From Candidatus Bathyarchaeia archaeon (GTDB lineage Archaea > Thermoproteota > Bathyarchaeia > Bathyarchaeales > Bathyarchaeaceae), in assembly GCA_035283685.1 (NCBI GenBank), contig DATETJ010000002.1, positions 570,277 through 634,276 on the forward strand: a DNA stretch of 64,000 nucleotides, in the 5' to 3' direction. This document shows positions 50,595 to 57,526 of this stretch, piece after piece. Both the position numbers and the translations under genes were made by a program. The notes under the pieces are model-generated. The model saw only the letters and a list, made by a program, of their open reading frames with translations. It had not been told where the DNA came from and did not search any database. Positions within the stretch are counted from its first letter, which is position 1. Each line of letters begins with the position of its first letter.

Positions 50595-51485
50595 CTAGCT
50601 GCTCCATAATTCTTGGAAAAGAGCCCTTAAGGCTCTGATGAAAGCCTCATAGTTGGTCCAAAGCGCCGCTAGCTTATCTTTCTTCTCCCCAACATCGTCT
50701 TTAGCCTCGCCATTCTTGTTTATCAAGAACAGAAGTTGCTCCTGATCTACTAAGATGAAGCTTGACAAGCCGCTTGGACAAGCCGGCGAGTGTTTGACAC
50801 CGTTCAACTTCAGTTCTTTGATGAAGAACTTGCTCTTAGGTGAGTCGTTGGTTAACAGTCGAACTGAGAAATCCTTCTTCTCGACGCCTTCGAGTTTGTC
50901 CAACAGACCCGAGTGATAGAAGTTTACAATATCGGAATCCGAAGCGAATACGCAGATTTCGCTTTTGCTCTTAGCCAGAATTTCCTCAGCTTTTAGGTTG
51001 ATCTGCTCCTCGCCCTCCAGTATCTGGAAGACTTCTTTCTTTGAGTACTCAACCTCAGCTTTGGGAAGGGAGACCCACAGTGAAATCAAGTCTCCTTTCT
51101 TCCTTTCCAGAAGCTGAAGTCTCAGCTTCTTGCTTTCAATGAGAAGGTCCAAGGTTTTCTCGAAAGGAGTAGCCACGAATTTTAAGGGCTTCTCGAAGAC
51201 TGAGGAGACGAGCCCAATTTTCTCCAGATCGCGTAGTATCCTGTACGTTTCGGTTCGATGCAACGAGATGACTTCTGAAATCTCGCTTGCCTTGAGCATG
51301 CCGGTTCTGGCAAGGTAGACATAAACCCTGATCTCGTTTTTGGAAAGTCCAAGTTTGGCTAAGGCGTTTTCAATTGCTTCCAGAGACTGGAGAGGCCCCT
51401 TGTCCTTCATTACGAATTTGTACAATCCTGCCTTTTCGTCGTAGAGTTTGACAACGCTGTCGGGTTTCTTCACCGGGGGTTCCAT
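50595..51485 (-). CDS. TrmB-family transcription regulator
   Basis: About 296 residues from ATG 51485. The N-terminal winged helix ALAKLGLSKNEIRVYVYLARTGMLKASEISEVISLHRTETYRILRDLEKIGLV is the TrmB signature. A helical linker (LLIESKKLRLQLLERKKGDLISLW) and a PLD-like sensing half follow. In archaea these respond to sugars or other signals. A TATA box ~70 bases upstream excludes the much longer frame start at 51668. Located next to the pilins, it could control them, but its own surroundings are equally possible targets. Confidence 0.82.
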   Translation of the reverse strand: MEPPVKKPDSVVKLYDEKAGLYKFVMKDKGPLQSLEAIENALAKLGLSKNEIRVYVYLARTGMLKASEISEVISLHRTETYRILRDLEKIGLVSSVFEKPLKFVATPFEKTLDLLIESKKLRLQLLERKKGDLISLWVSLPKAEVEYSKKEVFQILEGEEQINLKAEEILAKSKSEICVFASDSDIVNFYHSGLLDKLEGVEKKDFSVRLLTNDSPKSKFFIKELKLNGVKHSPACPSGLSSFILVDQEQLLFLINKNGEAKDDVGEKKDKLAALWTNYEAFIRALRALFQELWSS

Positions 51486-51552
51486 GATCGTCAATATTCT
51501 CACTTTGGAGTCTGATTCAAATTCAAAGGTTGATAGCGAGTTTCGACTTGTT

Positions 51553-51577
51553 CTATATTTTATACTTCTGAATTCAG
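51553..51577 (-). promoter_or_regulatory. TATA box with palindrome upstream of trmB-like gene
   Basis: On the minus strand AAGTATAAAATATAG (51567-51553) is a strong TATA box. Directly before it, CTGAATTCAG (51568-51577) is a perfect 10-base palindrome in the position of the BRE or an operator. Transcription would start near 51530, giving a leader of about 45 bases. The site suggests autoregulation. Confidence 0.55.
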
Positions 51578-51713
51578 AATCTGCATTAGTAATCAAATCC
51601 TGACCAAGAAACAGCAGTATGTAGCAGAAAGCTATATACAAAACATCATAAGGCTTCCACGCGCCCATGTAACATTCGCAACGCTGTTACGACCAGTTAT
51701 TGGGGTAGAGTTA

Positions 51714-52319
51714 TTGGAGAAGGTTGAAGTTAAACATGAAGAGAGTGGTCCTTCCCCACCGGTCATACTGGCAGAGATGCCCACGGGATCTCCTCAGGCG
51801 ACTAATGATCAAATGCAGGAATCACTCAAAGTCTTGAGCGAGGAGACTCTTCAGTTAAGCGAGCTCATTTGGCATGAATCGAAACTGACTCGAGAGTTCT
51901 GTGCTCTTTTGAAGCAGGTCTTAAGGCAGTTGAATATGTCATTTAACCTTCCCGTAAGCATTTTTCCACACGGACAGAAACTGCAACAAGTGATTCTGAA
52001 CCCGGAAGCTCATCTAATTCTGATAAATGACAAGAATGAGGTTGAATCCAAAGCTTTGGATGATTGCTCACCTGACATTGTGTTCAACTTAGTTTCATTT
52101 ATCATTCCAGAACTGAGCAAGTCGTTGACTCTATACAGACAGAAGGTCAGTGTGAGAATCGAACTTTTTGACAGAGTGAATCGGGAATTACGGAATCTGC
52201 GAAACATGTCTGAGAATCATTCTGACAAACAAGAGGAAGGCAGCAGCCCAGTTGAAGATGGAATAAGAAAAACACTGATGAATCAACGGAAAACGCAGGA
52301 TCAACAGCCTACACAATGA
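51714..52319 (+). CDS. Unknown helical protein, MoxR/VWA neighbourhood
   Basis: 201 residues, TTG start behind GGGGTAGAG. A disordered N-terminus (residues 1-35) leads to helices: QESLKVLSEETLQLSELIWHESKLTREFCALLKQVLRQLN, then a beta hairpin (QKLQQVILNPEAHLILINDKNEVESKALDD), then a long helix SLTLYRQKVSVRIELFDRVNRELRNL and a charged tail. No family recognised. It is followed 15 bases later by another unknown gene on the same strand, so the pair form an operon divergent from TrmB. Confidence 0.6.
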   Translation: MEKVEVKHEESGPSPPVILAEMPTGSPQATNDQMQESLKVLSEETLQLSELIWHESKLTREFCALLKQVLRQLNMSFNLPVSIFPHGQKLQQVILNPEAHLILINDKNEVESKALDDCSPDIVFNLVSFIIPELSKSLTLYRQKVSVRIELFDRVNRELRNLRNMSENHSDKQEEGSSPVEDGIRKTLMNQRKTQDQQPTQ

Positions 52320-52334
52320 AGGGAGCCATAAAGG

Positions 52335-52898
52335 TTGCTTGAATGCCTAGCCACTGAAATCCGCAGTTTCTACACCTTGCGCGATCTACGCGAGACCATT
52401 GAAAAAGGAATTGAGCAATACAAGGCCGTTAACGATGAATATAGCCAGTGGCTGGGGTCCTTTCTAAGAGACATTGAAGCAACTCATGGCAACGAAGACT
52501 GGTTCAAAAAGCTGTCAGCTTTCCAGAAACTCCCACAAGCCAAAGGCAAGAAAGAGGCAGAGAAAAGAGGTAAGGGAGAAAAGGGAAAGAAAGGCGGCGC
52601 ATCATCAGAATGGGTTTCATTCAAAGATGTAATGCTTAGCGCTAGTGAACAAGGTGAGGCAGAGGTTCTTTTCGACGCCATTGACGAAATCAGCCGAAAG
52701 ATAGAGCAGTTGGGCAAAGTCAAGAGCGCTGTGGAGAATTTGGAGAAATCAGCTCTTGGAAAAGACATAATCTACATAGTTTACATTCACAACGGCGTGC
52801 CTGAGAAAATCGTCCTGCGCCACAAGAGGGATAAGGAATTTGCTGAGAAGTTCAAGTTCATAGCAGATTTCTCGATGCTGAAGGAAGTCTATCCTTAG
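52335..52898 (+). CDS. Unknown protein with Lys/Gly linker, MoxR/VWA region
   Basis: 187 residues, TTG start. The N-terminal helical part (EIRSFYTLRDLRETIEKGIEQYKAVNDEYSQWLGSFLRDIE) joins a very basic linker (KKEAEKRGKGEKGKKGGASS, residues about 72-92) to a C-terminal part with SWVSF-type start, coil EISRKIEQLGKVKSAVENLEKS and a final beta segment IIYIVYIHNGVPEKIVLRHK. Not recognised. It ends six bases from the convergent VWA gene and is the second gene of the small operon with 51714-52319. Confidence 0.6.
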   Translation: MLECLATEIRSFYTLRDLRETIEKGIEQYKAVNDEYSQWLGSFLRDIEATHGNEDWFKKLSAFQKLPQAKGKKEAEKRGKGEKGKKGGASSEWVSFKDVMLSASEQGEAEVLFDAIDEISRKIEQLGKVKSAVENLEKSALGKDIIYIVYIHNGVPEKIVLRHKRDKEFAEKFKFIADFSMLKEVYP

Positions 52899-52904
52899 TC
52901 ATCG

Positions 52905-54662
52905 CTATGCTAGTGCGCTGAACTCGAAGAAGGCGTTGACAAATTTCTTCATCAGCTCAGAAGGGTTACTCACAACGCAGTTTATTCTGAAATAGTTCTT
53001 GACCGCTCTGCTCTGGACTCCTATTCCTATCACACCTATTCCTGAGTTCTCGATTTTCTTAACACTTGTGCGGAGAACTTCTTCGGCGCCAACGTTTCCT
53101 GATGGAAAGAAGTCGGAAACAACCACCATAAGTTTGCTCTCTTCAGTGCGTTTTTTCAAAGCCTGCGCAGTCAACATCAACGCGTCCGTTAAATATGTCA
53201 TGCCGCCCTGTCCCAAACCACCAATTCTTGCGCGTATGCGGTTATTGTAGCCCTCTGAGAAATCCTTTATTATGTAGAACTTGTCGCTGAAGGCAAAGGC
53301 GCTCCAAGCGTTTTGGCTTGGGAAAAGACTGCGGGCAACTTCGCTTAGGCACAATGTTATGCCGCGTACCTCCCCTGTGAAGGATCCTAAGCTGCGGCTC
53401 GCGTCAACGAGAATTGCCCATGTGTCTTCTCTTGATTGGAGTTCATCGCGGACAAAAACATCTGTTCGTTGGCTTTTGCTAGCCACAACTTGAATAGCTT
53501 CTTGCATGTCCAAGGAACCCATCTCGTGTCTGTAGTCCTCGCCGGTAAGATTCTTCAGTAAGCGCAACCTGTCTAGAACTCGTCTGATCGGGCTGGAGAG
53601 AAGCGCCTTCCCATAAATGTATTCAGAAAAGTCCTCAGTGGGAAACTCGTAAGATCGAAAACGCGAGCCGTTTCCCAGCAGCCTGTAGCCTTCAAGGATT
53701 TTTTTCTCCGTGGATTCTTTGGATTCCCATGTGGAGAAGACTTGAGAGACTTCGTTTTCCAGCGATCTTTCCGCAAAATTCTGTGTTCCATTACCGTTGA
53801 CATATTGCTGAAGCGTTCGCAAAGCTCCTTTCAGGCTGCCTTCTATTTCTTGTTCAGATGGAACATCGCTTCCGAAGAAGATTGAATTGCTTCCGTGATT
53901 TTCAGCGTATAGGAGCGAGGGCGTCTCAGAGGACTCTCCATATTTCTCCAGGGCTTCATACATAACGTCAGCAATCGCCAGTCTCTGCATAAGAGATAGG
54001 TCAGAAATTCCTCCCGAGACATCGTCGTTATCAGAGGTCGAAATTCTCGCCAGCTCATTTCGAACCACTTTCTCAATCTCGTTTAAAGAGGCAACAATGC
54101 TTGAGAGACTGGTAATCATTCCAGAGGGCACATTTCCTTTGACTGAGCCCGTTGTGTAGCTCAAAATCAAGGATGTCATGAAGCGAAGTGCTGGGTTAAG
54201 AATCAAATGAGCGGGCTTCGTTTTCAGGTATGATAAGGCATCTGCGATGGCCACGTCGTTGATGAAAGGTGCCCAGAGAGTCTTCAAGCCTGCTCTCACA
54301 ACCGCGTCTTCCAGCATGCTCACGATGAAAGTTGCCGAGTCTATGTTCTTGTCCTTTGACCAATCGGCGTACGCCTCATAGTCGGATGCTGCGATATGCA
54401 TGCTCAGGTGGAAAACAGATGCTTTGAAGGTCTGCCACAAAAGCCTCTTGTGTAATTCATTCTTGGGATCAAAAATCAGGCCGAGGTAGCTTATTTTTCC
54501 ATCCTTTCTCTTCTTAGGTTTTGCTAAGGATATGACGTAGCCTCGTTCTTCTCTCCCAAGCGAAGAGTACTTGACATCGTCTCGTAGCAGAATTTTGATT
54601 TCTTCATGATTCTTTTTGGTGATTTGGAATGAGGTTAGCCACACGTATTCAAAAAGGTCCAA
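52905..54662 (-). CDS. VWA-domain protein (NorD/CbbO/CobT-like)
   Basis: 585 residues. The C-terminal von Willebrand A domain has a complete metal site: DASRS (420-424), the Thr in GGMTYLTD (near 489) and SDFFP (near 517). The N-terminal 400 residues are mostly helical, with SVFHLSMHIAASDYEAYADW and a linker rich in Ser/Asp. This architecture is that of the VWA partners of MoxR-class AAA+ ATPases, which remodel or insert metals into client enzymes. Its ATPase partner lies 19 bases upstream on the same strand. Confidence 0.82.
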   Translation of the reverse strand: MDLFEYVWLTSFQITKKNHEEIKILLRDDVKYSSLGREERGYVISLAKPKKRKDGKISYLGLIFDPKNELHKRLLWQTFKASVFHLSMHIAASDYEAYADWSKDKNIDSATFIVSMLEDAVVRAGLKTLWAPFINDVAIADALSYLKTKPAHLILNPALRFMTSLILSYTTGSVKGNVPSGMITSLSSIVASLNEIEKVVRNELARISTSDNDDVSGGISDLSLMQRLAIADVMYEALEKYGESSETPSLLYAENHGSNSIFFGSDVPSEQEIEGSLKGALRTLQQYVNGNGTQNFAERSLENEVSQVFSTWESKESTEKKILEGYRLLGNGSRFRSYEFPTEDFSEYIYGKALLSSPIRRVLDRLRLLKNLTGEDYRHEMGSLDMQEAIQVVASKSQRTDVFVRDELQSREDTWAILVDASRSLGSFTGEVRGITLCLSEVARSLFPSQNAWSAFAFSDKFYIIKDFSEGYNNRIRARIGGLGQGGMTYLTDALMLTAQALKKRTEESKLMVVVSDFFPSGNVGAEEVLRTSVKKIENSGIGVIGIGVQSRAVKNYFRINCVVSNPSELMKKFVNAFFEFSALA

Positions 54663-54680
54663 GCCTCATGCGCCCTAGGT

Positions 54681-55757
54681 CTATTTGCTGCCGAAAACCG
54701 CGTGCACAACTCTCCTAACCATGCCTTGGATTTCAATGTCGTCGCTTGTTGTGCCGATGATTGTTTCCTCTGCCGTTATCTGAGGCGTACTCCCATCAGA
54801 GATTAAGGTAGCCCAGTTCATAAGGTCGCCTGGCGATGGGCCATAAGGCAGCTCGCCATTTCTGTACTGTCGTCGAAGCTCAGCACCCACTTTCACTATC
54901 TTCGTAGCGGTGTCATTGGGGACTCCGCTTCTTTTCTGAATGAGCGTGATTTCATCTGGGCAGATCTTTTCGCCTATACTCAAGTAGTCAAAGTTAATCC
55001 AAACGGCCATTCTTCGTCTAAACGCGGCGTTTAATGGTTTGGTGCCTGCGAACTCGCCTGAGAACGGGTTCATGGATATGATCAGGGTACCACACGGGTG
55101 TCGATGAACAATCTCGTTATCCTTCTCCGTGAGAACAATGTGTCCTCGGGTGTCCAAAAGCGGGTTCAAACGAGTTGCCACGTCTTGCTTCATCATGTTG
55201 GCTTCGTCCAGGTACAAGATGCCGCCGTTCCGACACCACATTATGATTTGGCCGTCAATCCAGTTTTCTTTGCCGAGGCCAATGTATCTTCCAAACAAGT
55301 CGTAGGTCGAGGTTTGGAGGCCGCAGTTAATCTCATACATGGGCAAGCCACCGATCTCAGCCACAATGTAAACAACATGGGTTTTGCCAGTGCCACTGGG
55401 ACCGATCAGAGCGCATTGCTTGAAATAGTAAAGGGCTCGCACAATGCGTTCCACATATTTCTCGCCACGATCAACAAAATCAGGCGTGTTTCTTGGAATA
55501 AGGCTTGACTGAGACTCGGGAAAAACATAATCTGGATGCAAGTTATACTTGCTGGCACCATACTTCTCGCATAAAGGCGACATCTGCTGCTGCTCAGGCT
55601 TGCGGATGGATACAAGTAGCTTTGTGTTGTTGACTTCAGTTCTGAACTGAGTTTCGTTGAAGCGCACGGCACCCTTCTGTTTTTTCTGGCCTTGGTGTCC
55701 AAACCCGAGGGAGGCTGATTCCTCCTTATCGGTTTGTGTTGTAGCTGAAGAAGTCAT
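54681..55757 (-). CDS. MoxR/CbbQ-type AAA+ ATPase
   Basis: 358 residues. Walker A GPSGTGKT (119-126), Walker B ILYLDEAN (180-187), sensor 1 IISMNPFSGEFAGTKPLNAAFRRRM with arginine fingers, and a pre-sensor insert-type region typical of CbbQ/NirQ/NorQ. It would power the VWA protein encoded next. No rubisco, NO reductase or cobaltochelatase gene is nearby, so the client is unknown. A disordered, glutamine- and lysine-rich N-terminus of about 60 residues precedes the domain. Confidence 0.87.
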   Translation of the reverse strand: MTSSATTQTDKEESASLGFGHQGQKKQKGAVRFNETQFRTEVNNTKLLVSIRKPEQQQMSPLCEKYGASKYNLHPDYVFPESQSSLIPRNTPDFVDRGEKYVERIVRALYYFKQCALIGPSGTGKTHVVYIVAEIGGLPMYEINCGLQTSTYDLFGRYIGLGKENWIDGQIIMWCRNGGILYLDEANMMKQDVATRLNPLLDTRGHIVLTEKDNEIVHRHPCGTLIISMNPFSGEFAGTKPLNAAFRRRMAVWINFDYLSIGEKICPDEITLIQKRSGVPNDTATKIVKVGAELRRQYRNGELPYGPSPGDLMNWATLISDGSTPQITAEETIIGTTSDDIEIQGMVRRVVHAVFGSK

Positions 55758-55970
55758 GATGGATGCCCTTCAACAGATGACATGTATGTATGAGGGTATC
55801 GTAAAACTTAAGGATTACGAAGCCATACTCTTACTTAGAACCTCATCCTCAAACGCTGTGCATAGAACCATGCTACACACAAAACGACTTTCACGTTTTG
55901 GTTTTAGGTTTGACTGCCGAAACAATGGATAGACCCGACCATACTGTTTTCGTAGGGAGGAACATCAACT
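55758..55970. other. Intergenic region between MoxR gene and next rightward gene
   Basis: About 210 bases. A plus-strand frame through it (starting inside the MoxR gene antisense) has no convincing coding character. It must hold the MoxR promoter and that of the gene at 55980. GGGAGGAAC at 55955-55963 is a ribosome binding site for the latter. Nothing else recognised. Confidence 0.4.
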
Positions 55971-55979
55971 ATTGAGCCC

Positions 55980-56447
55980 GTGACCAACTGGGTAGACGTT
56001 TCAGTACTGATCGAAATCACGAATTTGCTAGCGACGCGACTGAGCGAAGGTGTTGGGTCAACGGGCGTCAGATTCGATGTAAACGCCAAGCTTGAGGAGA
56101 AGGAACGCCGAAGCGGCAGAGTCGTGGTGCTATTCGGCCTGATTGTGAAAACCAAACCAAGTGTTGTGAAATACGAGATCGAGGGCAGCGCAACCCTGAC
56201 CGGCAAAGACGCGCTCATTGACCAGATGCTGAAAGTTGACCCCAAAAGCAATGTTCCATTCGTATTTCACCGCGTCTATCAACACGTTTTCACCGCTATT
56301 TACACGATGGCTTCGTTCTTGGGCACAATATACCCGCCGCCTGATCTTCTGTTCTCTGGAAAGCAAGGTGTCCCCGCCGAAGACTTGGCAAAAGGACAGC
56401 CGGTGAATGTAGCTCAACCGCCCACACAGCCTAAACAGGGCACTTGA
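55980..56447 (+). CDS. Unknown protein, possibly SecB-like fold
   Basis: 155 residues. The core alternates long strands (TGVRFDVNAKLEEKERRSGRVVVLFGLIVKTKPSVVKYEIEGSATL) and then a helix ending in PPPDLL (VYQHVFTAIYTMASFLGTIYPPPDLLF). This order recalls the SecB/DUF1821-like chaperone fold, but the similarity is weak and I do not rely on it. GTG 55980 is the given start; GGGAGGAAC lies 17-19 bases before it, and an in-frame ATT at 55971 would be better spaced. Next to the MoxR/VWA pair. Confidence 0.55.
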   Translation: MTNWVDVSVLIEITNLLATRLSEGVGSTGVRFDVNAKLEEKERRSGRVVVLFGLIVKTKPSVVKYEIEGSATLTGKDALIDQMLKVDPKSNVPFVFHRVYQHVFTAIYTMASFLGTIYPPPDLLFSGKQGVPAEDLAKGQPVNVAQPPTQPKQGT

Positions 56448-56478
56448 GCGGGCAGAAGCTCATTAAAGCAGACTCGGA

Positions 56479-56952
56479 CTATTTGCGATAAACATAGATT
56501 GTGTGAGATGGGTATCCGAGCTTGGGGTTCTCGCAAAAGTTGTCGATCTTGATTGGTCGCCAACCTAGAATCTCGTAGTCATGTGAAACCACGCGGGCGC
56601 CGGGCTTCAGCTCTGCCTCAAGTTTGGGCTTGACTTTGTCGTTGGCACTGGTTGTTAAGTACAACGTGATGACGTCAGCCTGCGACAGGTCAACCTTGAA
56701 CATGTCACCTTGAACGATCTTGACACGTCCTTCCAAACTCATGTCTGAGACTTTGCCCATGGCCTGTTTGGCTAAGTCTTCCCTCATTTCAACGCCCACT
56801 GCGCTGGCGCCGAACTCCTGCGCGGCCATTATCACGACTCTGCCGTCGCCGCAACCGAGGTCATAGACTATCTCGCCTGGTTTAACGTCGGCTACGGTCA
56901 GCATATGTTTAACCACAGGTAGGGGTGTGGCAACGAACGGAGCGATGAACAA
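56479..56952 (-). CDS. Class I SAM-dependent methyltransferase
   Basis: 157 residues; a minimal Rossmann methyltransferase. Motif I is VYDLGCGDGRVVIMAA, followed by the acidic GVEMRED, GDMFKVDLSQADVITLYLTTSAN and a final HTIYVYR strand. The short opening MFIAPFVATPLPVVKHMLTVADV resembles small protein-lysine methyltransferases of archaea, which is the best guess for its class. Target unknown. Convergent with the preceding gene, 31 bases apart. Confidence 0.82.
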   Translation of the reverse strand: MFIAPFVATPLPVVKHMLTVADVKPGEIVYDLGCGDGRVVIMAAQEFGASAVGVEMREDLAKQAMGKVSDMSLEGRVKIVQGDMFKVDLSQADVITLYLTTSANDKVKPKLEAELKPGARVVSHDYEILGWRPIKIDNFCENPKLGYPSHTIYVYRK

Positions 56953-57088
56953 GTGGTTTCACTATCCTCCTTTGCTTGGCTCTGCCTCTTTCCTATTTGA
57001 TTTTGGCTCAAGTATATTTTCTTTTCGAATAAGCGTCAGAACTAGAACTGAGATTTCAGGCGTAACAATGGCACAATGCCACGAAAAG

Positions 57089-57433
57089 TTATGCCACGTA
57101 GTTGTTCTGCGTCTTCTTTTGAACGGGTTTACGGGATTCTCCGCATTTCATGCAGCTTTGCTGGCACAGGTCTAAATACTTCTCTTCGCTTTCCGGCACT
57201 GCCTCGGATGCTTTGGCGCAGAGCTGGCTTTGTTCTTCGCAACCAGCTTCATTGCAGAGTGTGGATATGAGTTTGCAGCATTCTTGGGCGTCTTTTAGAT
57301 TGAATGCCACTCGATTCGTACGTACAAGGAGGCATAGTTCTCTTGCAAGGATGCAGGTTCGCACGTATTTGAACCGTTGAAGCGTCTGTTCGCGGAGTTG
57401 CTGCCGGCTTAATTCCATTGACATGAAGTCCAC
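57089..57433 (-). CDS. Cysteine-rich four-helix protein, Csp/DUF326-like
   Basis: Up to 114 residues. Cysteines line helical positions: RTCILARELC, ECCKLISTLC, AGCEEQSQLC and LDLCQQSCMKC. The heptad-like spacing of Cys along helices resembles the four-helix-bundle copper-storage (DUF326/Csp) proteins, which load many Cu(I) ions. Starts could be GTG 57433, ATG 57424 or ATG 57418. It stands alone between methyltransferase and helicase. Another metal, or an unrelated bundle, remains possible. Confidence 0.55.
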   Translation of the reverse strand: MDFMSMELSRQQLREQTLQRFKYVRTCILARELCLLVRTNRVAFNLKDAQECCKLISTLCNEAGCEEQSQLCAKASEAVPESEEKYLDLCQQSCMKCGESRKPVQKKTQNNYVA

Positions 57434-57526
57434 TATTCCCTCTTCAGAACAAAACCTAGGCTTCTAGGCTCTTTTATAGTTTTGGAATCACCGCTAACTA
57501 GTACTGATTCATTTCGGTAGCTAGTG

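Noticed and set aside
55657..55932. 91-residue plus-strand ORF upstream of 55980
   Set aside because: Half is antisense to the MoxR gene; no ribosome binding site and no recognisable protein character.
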